The position numbers and the translations under genes are program-made. Of a stretch of 64,000 nt of DNA, positions 1 through 8,138 are shown one piece after another. How positions within the stretch are numbered: the stretch's first letter is position 1; each line of letters begins with the position of its first letter. The stretch is from Mycobacterium simiae (GTDB lineage Bacteria; Actinomycetota; Actinomycetes; Mycobacteriales; Mycobacteriaceae): the NCBI RefSeq assembly GCF_010727605.1, contig NZ_AP022568.1:2852001-2916000 (forward strand), given 5' to 3'. Below the pieces are notes generated by a model. The model was not told where the DNA came from and searched no databases. It saw nothing but the letters and a program-made list of their open reading frames with translations.

Positions 1-981
1 AACGTGGTCACCTCCGTCAACGACAGCGAGGCGCAGAACTTCGGCGTCGACACGCATCTGGGTCACGACGAGCGATACGACCGCGCCGACGAATTCCTGG
101 ACGTCGTGACCGGCCTCTGGGACAGCTGGGAGGACGACGCGATCCTGCACGACCGTACGACGGGCCACTACGCCGACCCGAACAAGGTGCACGAGCTCGG
201 ACACGTCGGGCACTACTTCTCCGCGCGCGGCCCGCTGACCGTGCCGCGCACCCCACAGGGCCGCCCGGTCATCATCCAGGCCGGGTCGTCGGGCCGCGGA
301 CGCGAATTCGCCTCGCGCTGGGCGGAATTGATTTTCACTGGCGATCCGGGCATCGAAGTCGCCCGCAACCATTATGCCGACCAGAAGCAACGCATCGCCG
401 AAGCCGGGCGTGATGCGGGCGCGGTGCGGATTTGCCCGATGGCCTACGCTGTGGTGGGCGAATCCGAGGCCCACGCCAAGGACCGCGAAGCACTGTTCCT
501 CAACGATCTGGTTCACCCCATGGCATCACTGACACTGCTGTCGGAGTTGATGAATTACGACTTCGCACAACATGATCTGGATGAACCCGTCACCGACGAG
601 TTGATCGACTCGGTGTCCGGAATCCGGGGTCTGGTGCAGAGCCTGCGGGCCCACATTTCTTCTGGGAGCGGGGGCCGCCCTGTGACCGTGCGCGATCTGG
701 CCGGCCACCGCGCGACGTTGCTGCAGGGTCCCCGCTTCGTCGGCACCGGCGAGCAGGTCGCTGATGAAATGGCGGACTGGTTCGAAAGCGGAGCCTGCGA
801 CGGCTTCGTCCTGGCGGCGACGCATCTACCCGGCGCCTTCGAAGACGTGGTCCGGATGGTGGTTCCGCAGCTGCAACGGCGCAGTCTGTTCCGCACCGAA
901 TACGAATCTTCGACGCTGCGGGGACACCTTGGGCTGCAACGCCCCGCGAATACTCGGGTTGGCGCCGGTGCACATGCTTGA
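1..981 (+). CDS. LLM-class flavin-dependent monooxygenase, C-terminal part (5' truncated by window edge)
   Basis: The reading frame is already open at base 1 (Asn-Val-Val-Thr-Ser-Val-Asn-Asp-Ser-Glu-Ala), so the true start lies left of the window. NVVTS..DSEAQNFG is typical of the NtaA/SnaA/DszA branch of bacterial luciferase-like monooxygenases. These use reduced FMN supplied by a partner reductase to oxidise small organic substrates. The GHYFSARGPLTVPRTPQGRPVI segment, followed by a GSSGRGREFA stretch and a WAELIFTG strand, also fits this family. The last bases overlap the start of the CoA-transferase gene by 8 bp, so the two are probably co-transcribed and translationally coupled. The substrate is unknown. 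The GTG at 4 should not be taken as a start. Confidence 0.85.
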   Translation, partial: NVVTSVNDSEAQNFGVDTHLGHDERYDRADEFLDVVTGLWDSWEDDAILHDRTTGHYADPNKVHELGHVGHYFSARGPLTVPRTPQGRPVIIQAGSSGRGREFASRWAELIFTGDPGIEVARNHYADQKQRIAEAGRDAGAVRICPMAYAVVGESEAHAKDREALFLNDLVHPMASLTLLSELMNYDFAQHDLDEPVTDELIDSVSGIRGLVQSLRAHISSGSGGRPVTVRDLAGHRATLLQGPRFVGTGEQVADEMADWFESGACDGFVLAATHLPGAFEDVVRMVVPQLQRRSLFRTEYESSTLRGHLGLQRPANTRVGAGAHA

Positions 982-2158
982 CGGCGTGCGGGTGCTCGAC
1001 CTCGCCACCTTGGCGGCCGCCCCGCTGGTTGCGACCTACCTCGGCGAGTTCGGCGCCGACGTGATCAAGGTTGAGGACCCCCGACACGGTGATCCGATCC
1101 GCGGCTGGGGCAATCAGCGCGAGGACGTCGGACTGATGTGGAAATCCTTGTCCCGCAACAAGCGGGCCATCACCCTCGACTTACGCTGCGCTGAGGGGCA
1201 GGCGTTGGTGCGACGGCTGGTCGAGCACGCCGACGTCGTCATCGTCAACACCCGACCGCAGACGTTGCGCAAGTGGGGGCTGGACTACGAAAACCTGCGT
1301 GCGGTCAACGACCGGATCGTGATGCTGCACATCACGGGCTACGGGCGGACTGGCCCGAAAAGCGAACGCCCCGGTTTCGGCACCCTGGGCGAGGCGATGA
1401 GCGGATTCGCCCACATCACCGGGCAGGCCGGCGGGCCGCCCACCTTGCCGCCGTTCATGTTGGCCGACGGCGTCGCGTCGTTGAACGCCACCTATGCGGT
1501 GCTCATGGCGCTCTACCACCGTGACGTCCACGGTGCCCCGGGTCAGCTGATTGACGTCAACCTGATCGACCCGCTGGCCCGGCTGCTGGAGCAGACGCTG
1601 CTGGGCTACGACCAACTGGGCTTGGTGCCTGAGCGTGCCGGAAACCGGTGGGACATCTCGGCTCCGCGCAACACCTACCGCACCGCGGACGGGCGGTGGC
1701 TAGCGATGTCGGGCAGCTCACCGGCACTGGCGCTGCGGGTGTTTCGCGCCATCGGCCGCGACGACATGCTCTCCGATCCCGACTTCGCCGACCCCCAGCG
1801 GCGGTTGGCACGCGCCCGCGAGGTCGACGACGTCGTGGCGGAATGGGTTGCTGGCAAGACACTTTCGGAGGCCATGGCGACGTTTGAGGCCCACGAGGTG
1901 GCCGCGGCACCGGTCTACGACATCCGCCATCTGGTCGCCGACGAACAGCTGCAGCATCGTCAGGTGTTCATCTCGGTCGCGGACGACCAGCTGGGGCACA
2001 TGACCGTGCAGGCTCCGGTGCCGCGCTTCTCTGCCACGCCCGGCGCGGTCGATCACCTCGGCCCGGGCCTCGGCGAGCACAATGCCGAGGTGTACGGCGG
2101 GCTACTTGGCCTGACAACCGACGAGATTGACGATCTGCACGCCCGCGGCGTGTTGTGA
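974..2158 (+). CDS. CaiB/BaiF-type (class III) CoA-transferase
   Basis: The 394-residue protein begins MLDGVRVLDLATLAAAPL, the usual N-terminus of family III CoA-transferases, followed by GADVIKVEDP. This family moves CoA between acyl groups through an aspartyl-CoA thioester. Asp165, in FMLADGVAS, sits where the catalytic aspartate is expected. Other family signatures are LSRNKRAITLDL near residue 60 and GYGRTGP near residue 122. Length is normal for the family (about 400). The ATG at 974 is chosen because homologues start at this MLDGxRVLDL; the frame stays open further upstream, but only inside the preceding gene. The 8-bp overlap with the monooxygenase and the short gap to the CitE-like lyase suggest one catabolic operon acting on a CoA-activated acid. 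Confidence 0.9.
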   Translation: MLDGVRVLDLATLAAAPLVATYLGEFGADVIKVEDPRHGDPIRGWGNQREDVGLMWKSLSRNKRAITLDLRCAEGQALVRRLVEHADVVIVNTRPQTLRKWGLDYENLRAVNDRIVMLHITGYGRTGPKSERPGFGTLGEAMSGFAHITGQAGGPPTLPPFMLADGVASLNATYAVLMALYHRDVHGAPGQLIDVNLIDPLARLLEQTLLGYDQLGLVPERAGNRWDISAPRNTYRTADGRWLAMSGSSPALALRVFRAIGRDDMLSDPDFADPQRRLARAREVDDVVAEWVAGKTLSEAMATFEAHEVAAAPVYDIRHLVADEQLQHRQVFISVADDQLGHMTVQAPVPRFSATPGAVDHLGPGLGEHNAEVYGGLLGLTTDEIDDLHARGVL

Positions 2159-2171
2159 CAGAAAGCATTTC

Positions 2172-3080
2172 ATGACCGGTCTGCTCCGCCGTTCCGAACT
2201 CGCGGTGCCCGCGAGCAACGACAACATGTTCGAAAAGGGCGCCCGGTGCGGCGCCGACCTGGTTTTCCTGGACCTCGAGGACGCGGTCGCTCCGGCGTTC
2301 AAACAGGAAGCGCGGGTGAAGGCCATCGCCGCGCTCAACGACATCGACTGGGGCCGCACCGCCCGCGCCATACGCATTAACGGCCTGGACACTCAGTGGT
2401 GCCACGACGATGTCGTCGATGTCGTGACCAAGGCCGGTGCGAACCTGGACACGATCATCGTCCCGAAAGCGAGGCGAGCGCGTGACGTGTGGTGGGTGGA
2501 TGTACTGCTGACTCAACTGGAGTCGAAACTTGGTCTGTCCAACCGGATTCGGCTCGAAGTGCTCATCGAGGAAGTGGAGGGCCTGGCCAACGCGGAGGAG
2601 ATCGCGGTGGCCAGCTCGCGACTGGATGCCTTGATCTTCGGGGTGGGCGACTTCTCGCTGTCGCAGGGGGCGCGGGTGGATACAAACTTCATGCCACTGG
2701 GCGAATATCCCGGCGACATTTGGGCTTACGCCCGCAACAAGGTGATCGTTGCGGCACGCATCGCGGGTATCGATGCGGTCGATGCTCCCTATCCCGACTA
2801 CCGGGACCTTGCTGGCTACGAGCGTGACGCGCGGCGGGCCTCGCTGCTGGGCTACACCGGAAAGTGGGCGATTCACCCCGACCAGGTCCCGGTGGCCAAC
2901 CGGGTCTACGCGCCGACGGCCGACGAGATCGCCCGCGCCGAAGCCAATGTCGCCGCCTATCGGGCGGCCGAGGCGCAGGGCCGCGGCGCGGTGGGGGTGA
3001 ACGGTGTGCTGGTGGACGCCGCCCACGTCAAGCAGGCGCAGCAAACCTTGGCCCGTGCCGCGCTGATCAACGGGACTTAG
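2172..3080 (+). CDS. CitE-like HpcH/HpaI aldolase-family lyase
   Basis: The 302-residue protein starts MTGLLRRSELAVPASND and carries GADLVFLDLEDAVAP near residues 27-41. That is the hallmark of CitE/malyl-CoA lyase-like TIM barrels, with acidic residues that bind Mg. The LEVLIEEVEGLANAEEI and LIFGVGDFSLSQG segments provide further metal- and substrate-site motifs, and KWAIHPDQ near residue 235 is the conserved C-terminal signature. The likely reaction is reversible C-C cleavage of a beta-hydroxyacyl-CoA such as a malyl- or citramalyl-type ester, or the matching thioesterase reaction. It lies 13 bp after the CoA-transferase, which could supply the CoA ester. The ATG at 2172 is preferred over 2127, which lies inside the upstream gene. 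Confidence 0.88.
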   Translation: MTGLLRRSELAVPASNDNMFEKGARCGADLVFLDLEDAVAPAFKQEARVKAIAALNDIDWGRTARAIRINGLDTQWCHDDVVDVVTKAGANLDTIIVPKARRARDVWWVDVLLTQLESKLGLSNRIRLEVLIEEVEGLANAEEIAVASSRLDALIFGVGDFSLSQGARVDTNFMPLGEYPGDIWAYARNKVIVAARIAGIDAVDAPYPDYRDLAGYERDARRASLLGYTGKWAIHPDQVPVANRVYAPTADEIARAEANVAAYRAAEAQGRGAVGVNGVLVDAAHVKQAQQTLARAALINGT

Positions 3081-3163
3081 CGCGCTTCTGATTGAAGCCG
3101 TCCGTGCCGGGGTAGTCCGATGAATGATCAATTCGACTGACGCCCAATAGAAAGGGACTCGGC

Positions 3164-3319
3164 ATGATTATCCTCGGCATCATCCTCGCGATCATCGGCT
3201 ATGTCGCCGGCATCGCGATTCTGGAAACGATCGGCGGCATCCTGGTGCTCGTCGGCGTGATCCTGTGGATCCTTGGAGCCGTCGGACGTCCGGTCGCCGG
3301 CCGCAAAGTCTGGTTTTAG
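3164..3319 (+). CDS. Small hydrophobic membrane protein (DUF6131-like)
   Basis: This 51-residue ORF starts at an ATG preceded by a good ribosome-binding site, AAAGGGA at 3151-3157. The protein (MIILGIILAIIGYVAGIAIL, then a second hydrophobic stretch ILVLVGVILWILGAVG, then a short basic tail GRPVAGRKVWF) predicts two membrane helices joined by a short turn. It resembles the small mycobacterial membrane proteins grouped as DUF6131, whose role is unknown. It stands alone between the CitE-like gene and the PfpI gene, 83 bp after the former. The clear Shine-Dalgarno sequence and uniform hydrophobic pattern argue that it is real despite its size. Confidence 0.75.
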   Translation: MIILGIILAIIGYVAGIAILETIGGILVLVGVILWILGAVGRPVAGRKVWF

Positions 3320-3461
3320 GGTCCGCGTCGCCGCGCCGGGTGTGCTGTGACGGAGTTGGGTGTACGGCCAGCACGCCCTGGTCGCACACCACCGACCCGG
3401 CACGCCCACTCGGCGCCACCGGGCGTTGCTGATCATGCGGTGCCCGACGTAGGTTCGTGTG

Positions 3462-4154
3462 ATGGCCAAGATCCTGTTCGTCGTCACCGGCACGAGCTAC
3501 TGGACGCTCAAGGACGGCACCCGTCACCCAACTGGTTACTGGGCCGAGGAATTCGCGGCTCCCTACGACGCGTTCAGCAAAGCTGGCCACGAGATCGTGG
3601 TGGCCACTCCCGGCGGCACGGTGCCCTACGTCGACGTGATGAGCCTGCGTCCGTCAATGGCAGGCAGTGCCGAGATCGCCGAACAGCTCGAAACGATTCT
3701 TCGCTCCGCTGAGGAACTCCGACGGCCGATCCAGCTCGCCGCCGCGCGCCTGGACGACTACGACGCGGTGTACTACCCCGGCGGTCACGGGCCGATGGAA
3801 GACCTGTGGCGCGACGCCGACTCGGGTCGCTTGCTGATCGCCGCCCTGGCCTCGGGCAAGCCGTTGGCGATCGTCTGCCACGCGCCGGCCGCGATCCTGG
3901 CCACCCGCCGCGACGGTAAATCTCCGTTCGCCGGCTACCGGGTCACTGCCTTCACCAACGACGAAGAGGACGGTGTGGGACTCCGCGAGAAGGCACCGTG
4001 GACCGCCGAGGACGCGTTGGTCACGCTGGGTGTCGACTTCGTCAAGGGCGAAGTATGGAAGCCGTTCACGGTCGTCGACCGCAACCTGTACACCGGGCAG
4101 AACCCCGCATCGGCCGGTCCGCTGGCCGAAAAGTTGCTCACAGTGCTCGACTAG
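3462..4154 (+). CDS. DJ-1/PfpI superfamily protein (Hsp31-like type 1 glutamine amidotransferase fold)
   Basis: The 230-residue protein begins MAKILFVVTGTSYWTLKDG and has the nucleophile-elbow motif IVCHAPAAIL near residue 138. Its cysteine is the catalytic residue of DJ-1/PfpI proteins. YYPGGHGPMEDL near residue 105 is the glycine-rich loop that follows the acidic strand. The family includes glyoxalase III-type methylglyoxal detoxifiers, chaperones (Hsp31) and proteases; a cytosolic stress or glyoxalase role is most likely. GTG at 3459 directly precedes the ATG at 3462; the ATG is taken as start. The gene is convergent with the ribokinase gene, 33 bp away. Confidence 0.85.
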   Translation: MAKILFVVTGTSYWTLKDGTRHPTGYWAEEFAAPYDAFSKAGHEIVVATPGGTVPYVDVMSLRPSMAGSAEIAEQLETILRSAEELRRPIQLAAARLDDYDAVYYPGGHGPMEDLWRDADSGRLLIAALASGKPLAIVCHAPAAILATRRDGKSPFAGYRVTAFTNDEEDGVGLREKAPWTAEDALVTLGVDFVKGEVWKPFTVVDRNLYTGQNPASAGPLAEKLLTVLD

Positions 4155-4187
4155 CCCTGCGGCGCAGTCGCATTCGGTCAGGCGAAT

Positions 4188-5066
4188 TCACAGTCCAGTC
4201 AAATCAGGCCGGCCACCAAGTCGGGTAACTGTGCAACGTGCGGCCGCAGCAGCGCGTCGACCCGCCTGCACCGGCTCGGCTCCTTCTCGCAATGCCGAAA
4301 TGAGCCCAGCGACGAACGCATCGCCGGCGCCGGTCGGGTCCACGACCTCGACGTCGGCGAACTCGAATAGCTCACGACCGCCCTGCCACGCCACGAGATC
4401 CCCGACCTCGGGAACCGCCAGCGCCACCAGATCCGGGCCACACCTCAACAACTGCTCGGCCAACGTCCTAGCCTGCCGCACCGTGGTGACTGCCTCATCC
4501 GCAAGCAGCGCGGCCTCGGTGGCGTCGGCACGGAGTACGTCGACCGCGGCGAGCAGATCGGCCTGAATACGGCGCGGCGGCGCGCCATCGGCGACCACCC
4601 GCGCACCTCGCTGCCGCGCTCGCCGGGCGGCCGCCAATGCGGTCTGGGCCGGCTGCTGCAACTGGATGGAAACAATGTCGGCGACGTCCAGCACCGGCGC
4701 GGCCCGGTTTAGGTCCTCGCTTCGCACCAGCGACTCCTGCGGTACGTGTTCGAGCAGCATCCGCTTCGCGGGTTGCCCGACGATGTCGATCAACAACGCG
4801 GTGATGCCCCGGCGTACCACACCGCTGACGTCGATGCCGTCGCGCTCGGCTTGGTGCAGTACCGCTGTGCCCGCCGCATCCTCGCCCACCACACCGACGA
4901 GCGCGACCGGTACACCGAGCTGGGCCAGACCGACGGCCTGGTTGGCGCCTTTACCGCCGAGCAACTCCTCGCGTCGCAGGATCTCGGTGGAGTCGCCCAG
5001 CGACGGCGGACCGTCGGTACGCAGTACCAGGTCACGCCCCACCTGACCGATCACCACAACGCTCAT
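4188..5066 (-). CDS. Ribokinase / PfkB-family sugar kinase
   Basis: The 292-residue protein begins MSVVVIGQVGRDLVLRTD. It has the PfkB signature 1 region ELLGGKGANQAVGLAQLG near residues 34-51 and signature 2 DPTGAGDAFVAG near residues 242-253. The second signature supplies the anion hole and the catalytic aspartate. The sequence is closest in style to ribokinases, which phosphorylate D-ribose or related sugars or nucleosides with ATP. Its length is typical (about 300). No transporter or sugar-catabolic gene is next to it, so the substrate is inferred only from the family. It is convergent with the DJ-1/PfpI gene and divergent from the MDR oxidoreductase, with about 170 bp between the two starts. 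Confidence 0.85.
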   Translation of the reverse strand: MSVVVIGQVGRDLVLRTDGPPSLGDSTEILRREELLGGKGANQAVGLAQLGVPVALVGVVGEDAAGTAVLHQAERDGIDVSGVVRRGITALLIDIVGQPAKRMLLEHVPQESLVRSEDLNRAAPVLDVADIVSIQLQQPAQTALAAARRARQRGARVVADGAPPRRIQADLLAAVDVLRADATEAALLADEAVTTVRQARTLAEQLLRCGPDLVALAVPEVGDLVAWQGGRELFEFADVEVVDPTGAGDAFVAGLISALREGAEPVQAGRRAAAAARCTVTRLGGRPDLTGL

Positions 5067-5238
5067 GGCACTACTGTGCCCGTCCGCAGCGCAGGGTACG
5101 CGTGATATTGCCTGAGCGAGAATGCTTTTCGTTTGCTGGATAGTGCTGCATGAACCTGTGCCAGCCGCTGTTTCGACATCACCTCAGCGGTAACACTTCC
5201 GACGACAGTCGACGCGGCAAAACAACGAGGAGGTGCCG

Positions 5239-6147
5239 ATGCGCGCGGCGGTGCTGGAAGCAGTGGGGAAGGTACCCACGGTTAGGGACTTCGACGAGCC
5301 CGACGGTGATGTCGTCGAGGTCACTCTCGCCGGTTGCAATCCGGTCGACCTGATCTTGGCCTCGGGCGAAATGGGGCAGCCGGCAACGCCTTCGGTGGTC
5401 GGCAGGGAGGGCGTTGGCACCTCGAACGGAAAACGTGTGTATTTCAATGCGCCGCCGGACCCGTTCGGCTCATGGGCGCAGCGATGTCGCATCGACCCAG
5501 CCAAGACCTTTCCCGTGCCCGACGGGCTCGACGACGACACCGCGGTCGCCTGTGGCATCGCCGGCCTTGCCGCGTGGTTGCCGCTGACCCGGCATGCCGA
5601 CGTGTCGCATGGCCAGACGGTTCTGATCCTCGGGGCGACCGGCGTGGTGGGACACATTGCCGTGCAGGCGGCCAAACTTCTGGGCGCCGGTCGCGTCGTC
5701 GGGGCCGGGCGCAACCGCGAGGCGTTGCAACGGGCCGGCGAACTGGGTGCCGACGCGACAGTGCAACTCGGTGGTGACGACGACGCCGGAGCGCTTCGTG
5801 CCGAAGCCGGCGCGGGGTATGACGTCGTGATCGACTTGGTCTACGGCAAGCCCTTTCTCGCCGCACTGGACGCCACCGCGAATGGAGCGACGCTGATCAC
5901 CATCGGTGCGGGCGCGGGCTCCACGGCAGAGGTGCCGTTTCAGTCGCTGACTGGTCGCACCCACGTCGGCCATCTGAACGACGCTATGCCGGCCGACGTC
6001 ATGCGCGCGGCGTACGACGAGATCACCGGCCACGCGGCCGACGGCCGGATCCGGGTCCAAACCCGTCACTACTCTCTCGAGCAGGCACCGCAGGCTTGGC
6101 GTGAACAGGCATCGGGGCCGCACATCAAACTCGCGGTGGCGCCGTGA
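5239..6147 (+). CDS. Zinc-independent medium-chain dehydrogenase/reductase (quinone oxidoreductase-like)
   Basis: The 302-residue protein has a GroES-like N-terminal half (MRAAVLEAVGKVPTVRDFDE, GCNPVDL) and a Rossmann NADP-binding half with VLILGATGVVGHIAVQAAKLLGAGRVVGAGR near residue 130. The zinc-ligand cysteines of alcohol dehydrogenases are absent, so it belongs to the quinone oxidoreductase / enoyl reductase branch. It would be a cytosolic NAD(P)H-dependent reductase of unknown substrate. The ATG at 5239 follows a strong GAGGAGG ribosome-binding site at 5227-5233; the GTG two codons upstream overlaps that site and is rejected. A hairpin at 6231-6249 follows the gene. Confidence 0.85.
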   Translation: MRAAVLEAVGKVPTVRDFDEPDGDVVEVTLAGCNPVDLILASGEMGQPATPSVVGREGVGTSNGKRVYFNAPPDPFGSWAQRCRIDPAKTFPVPDGLDDDTAVACGIAGLAAWLPLTRHADVSHGQTVLILGATGVVGHIAVQAAKLLGAGRVVGAGRNREALQRAGELGADATVQLGGDDDAGALRAEAGAGYDVVIDLVYGKPFLAALDATANGATLITIGAGAGSTAEVPFQSLTGRTHVGHLNDAMPADVMRAAYDEITGHAADGRIRVQTRHYSLEQAPQAWREQASGPHIKLAVAP

Positions 6148-6230
6148 CCGACCGCGACCGACACCACCACACGATGCCTTTCGGGTGTCGCGGGCGCGCC
6201 GTACCGACGGGCTGCTACTAGCCATGGCGG

Positions 6231-6249
6231 TCAACACATTCGGTGTTGA
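6231..6249. terminator. Candidate hairpin between convergent genes
   Basis: TCAACAC (6231-6237) and GTGTTGA (6243-6249) form a perfect 7-bp inverted repeat around a 5-base loop. It lies between the convergent MDR gene (stop 6147) and TetR gene (stop 6275). There is no T tract, as is usual for mycobacterial terminators, so the terminator role is inferred from position only. Confidence 0.4.
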
Positions 6250-6274
6250 GGACGAAGCACAGTAATCTATCTCG

Positions 6275-6865
6275 CTACTCCCAGTACGGGCTCTTGATCG
6301 CTTCCAGGGCTTCGGTGACATAACGGTCCAGGGGCCGTCGGTGCGCCGAGCGCCGTACCCACTGCTGGAACGCGAAGTCCGCGGCGCCGAAGGCAAGGTG
6401 GATCAGCAGGCCGGGACGCATGTCGCTGTCGGCATTGGTGCGCATCCGTTGGGCGACCAACTTGATCGCCCGTTCCTTGTCCGCGGTTGTGTGGATGGTT
6501 GCCTTGTCCAGCAGGTCGGGTGCGACGAGCAGGGCGGCCCGCCACTCCTCGCAGTCGGCGCGGTCGAAAGACCGGATCCGCGTGATGATCGCGTTGATCA
6601 GCGCAATGTCGGGCGACTCGGTGGCGGGACGCTTCTCCAGCAGGTTGACGATCGCGGCGCCACCGTGGCGCACTGGGCCCAGCAGCAACTCCTCCTTCGT
6701 CGGCACGTATCGGAAGAACGTGCGCGCGGAAACTCCTGCAGCCGTGGCGATCTCCTCCGTGGTCACGGTGTCGTAGCCACGTTCGACGAATAACCGGAAC
6801 GCCGCGCGGCGGATGTCGGCGCGGACCTGCGCGCGCTGCCGATCCCGCAACGAGCCCTCGGTCAC
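6275..6865 (-). CDS. TetR-family transcriptional regulator
   Basis: The 196-residue protein has an N-terminal TetR helix-turn-helix (IRRAAFRLFVERGYDTVTTEEIATAAGVSARTFFRYVPTKEEL spans about residues 18-60, with the recognition helix at VSARTFFRYV) and a divergent ligand-binding C-terminal half. Its GTG start overlaps the stop of the upstream SDR gene in a GTGA arrangement, so it is the last gene of the coupled operon starting at 9217. A regulator co-translated with the enzymes suggests feedback control of its own operon and perhaps of the divergent SDR at 9326. The candidate operator at 9272-9288 is the obvious target, but this pairing is inference. Confidence 0.88.
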   Translation of the reverse strand: MTEGSLRDRQRAQVRADIRRAAFRLFVERGYDTVTTEEIATAAGVSARTFFRYVPTKEELLLGPVRHGGAAIVNLLEKRPATESPDIALINAIITRIRSFDRADCEEWRAALLVAPDLLDKATIHTTADKERAIKLVAQRMRTNADSDMRPGLLIHLAFGAADFAFQQWVRRSAHRRPLDRYVTEALEAIKSPYWE

Positions 6866-7635
6866 CGGAAGCAGCCGATCCCACCGTCGACGTGGATGGT
6901 CTGGCCGGTGATGAATGTCGCGTCACTACCGAGCAGGAACGCCACCAACGCCCCCACATCGGCGCGGACGTCGCCGATGCGCTTCATCGGGACCCGGCCT
7001 ACCGCCTTGTCATACTCCTTGGGTGCGAACGACTTCCAGAACTTGACACCATCCGATTCGGCGAACGGGCAGATGACGTTGACGCGGATGTTGTCGCGGC
7101 CCCATTCCAGCGCGGCCACTTTCGACAGCCCGCGAATGCCTTCCTTGGCGGCGGCATACCCACCCCATTTCGGCTCGCCGCCGGTGCCCGTCCCCGAGCC
7201 AAGATTCACGATCGATCCGCCGCCGGCCTCGACCAGGTGCGGGTACACGGCTTGCATCAGCAAGAAGGTGGCCCGCGGACCCACGTCGTAACCGAGGGCC
7301 AGATCCTCGACGGTGATGTCGACGAACGCCTTGGGTTCGTTGGTGGCAATGGCATTGTTGACCAGGCCATGCACGGTGCCGAAGGCGTCGACCGCGGCGG
7401 CGGCGATGCGCGGGGCGCTGTCCGGATCGCGGAGATCGGCGACGAGCTTTTCCACCGGGCCGATCGCCGCGAGCTCGGCGGCGGTGGCGTCAAGAACCTG
7501 CTGCTGGATGTCGACCAGCAGCACGCCCGCACCGCGTTCGAGTAGCGCGGCCGCCACGCCTTTGCCGACGCCCTGCGCGGCGCCGGTCACGATCGCGACG
7601 TGTCCGCGCATCGAATCGGCGTGCCAGTAACTCAT
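6862..7635 (-). CDS. Short-chain dehydrogenase/reductase
   Basis: The 257-residue classical SDR has the cofactor motif TGAAQGVGKG near residues 17-26, NNAIA (variant of NNAG) near residue 93, and the active-site pattern with GYAAAKEG (Tyr-x-x-x-Lys) near residues 160-167. It would oxidise or reduce an alcohol/ketone with NAD(P). The start ATG at 7635 overlaps the stop of the VOC gene in an ATGA arrangement, and its own stop overlaps the TetR start. The frame remains open upstream to beyond 8260, but that part is antisense-frame filler covering the VOC gene; homologues begin near MSYWHADSMRGHVAIVTG. Confidence 0.88.
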   Translation of the reverse strand: MSYWHADSMRGHVAIVTGAAQGVGKGVAAALLERGAGVLLVDIQQQVLDATAAELAAIGPVEKLVADLRDPDSAPRIAAAAVDAFGTVHGLVNNAIATNEPKAFVDITVEDLALGYDVGPRATFLLMQAVYPHLVEAGGGSIVNLGSGTGTGGEPKWGGYAAAKEGIRGLSKVAALEWGRDNIRVNVICPFAESDGVKFWKSFAPKEYDKAVGRVPMKRIGDVRADVGALVAFLLGSDATFITGQTIHVDGGIGCFR

Positions 7636-8138
7636 CTGTCCGGCCCGATCCGCAGCGGCACACCCCGATGCATCTCGTAAGTGCTGCGCGCTCCGTCGGG
7701 GAGCTCGATGAACTCCACCGGCGTCCCGTCCGGATCCTTGACGAAAAACATTCGGACACCGCCGATCTCGAAGGGATCCTGGTCGGGGGTGTAACCGGCC
7801 TGGATGATGCGGCGGTGGGTGGCGTCGAGATCGGTCACCGACAGCGACACGTTGTGGATGCCGGTGATGCTCGGGCGGGCGGGCTGCTGCTGCGGTGGGG
7901 CCGCGACGAGCGAGAGCAACTCGATCATCAACCCGCCCAGCAGCCCGCCGACCACCCGGCCCTCTTGCTTGCGGCTGGCGTGCAGTACGGCGTCGAAAGG
8001 CTGGCCAGAGATGAGGGATTCGAAGACAACCTCCATGCCGAGCAGATCCCGGTAGAACCGCAGCGCGCGGTCCATGTCGGTGACACCGATGACGAGATGA
8101 CAGAACGATACATCGTCGAGGATGCTCTTGCCGGTCAC
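7632..8138 (-). CDS. VOC-superfamily (glyoxalase/dioxygenase-like) protein
   Basis: The 168-residue protein has two beta-alpha-beta-beta-beta repeats typical of the vicinal oxygen chelate fold. The first begins FCHLVIGVTDMDRALRFYRDLLGMEVVFE and the second begins IHNVSLSVTDLDATHRRI, ending in MFFVKDPDGTPVEFIEL. A metal-site histidine (FCHLVIG) and glutamate (VEFIEL) are visible. Members are glyoxalases, epimerases or extradiol dioxygenases; which one this is cannot be told here. I use GTG at 8138 as start because it overlaps the stop of the upstream dehydrogenase gene in a GTGA arrangement, like the other junctions of this operon. Confidence 0.85.
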   Translation of the reverse strand: MTGKSILDDVSFCHLVIGVTDMDRALRFYRDLLGMEVVFESLISGQPFDAVLHASRKQEGRVVGGLLGGLMIELLSLVAAPPQQQPARPSITGIHNVSLSVTDLDATHRRIIQAGYTPDQDPFEIGGVRMFFVKDPDGTPVEFIELPDGARSTYEMHRGVPLRIGPDR

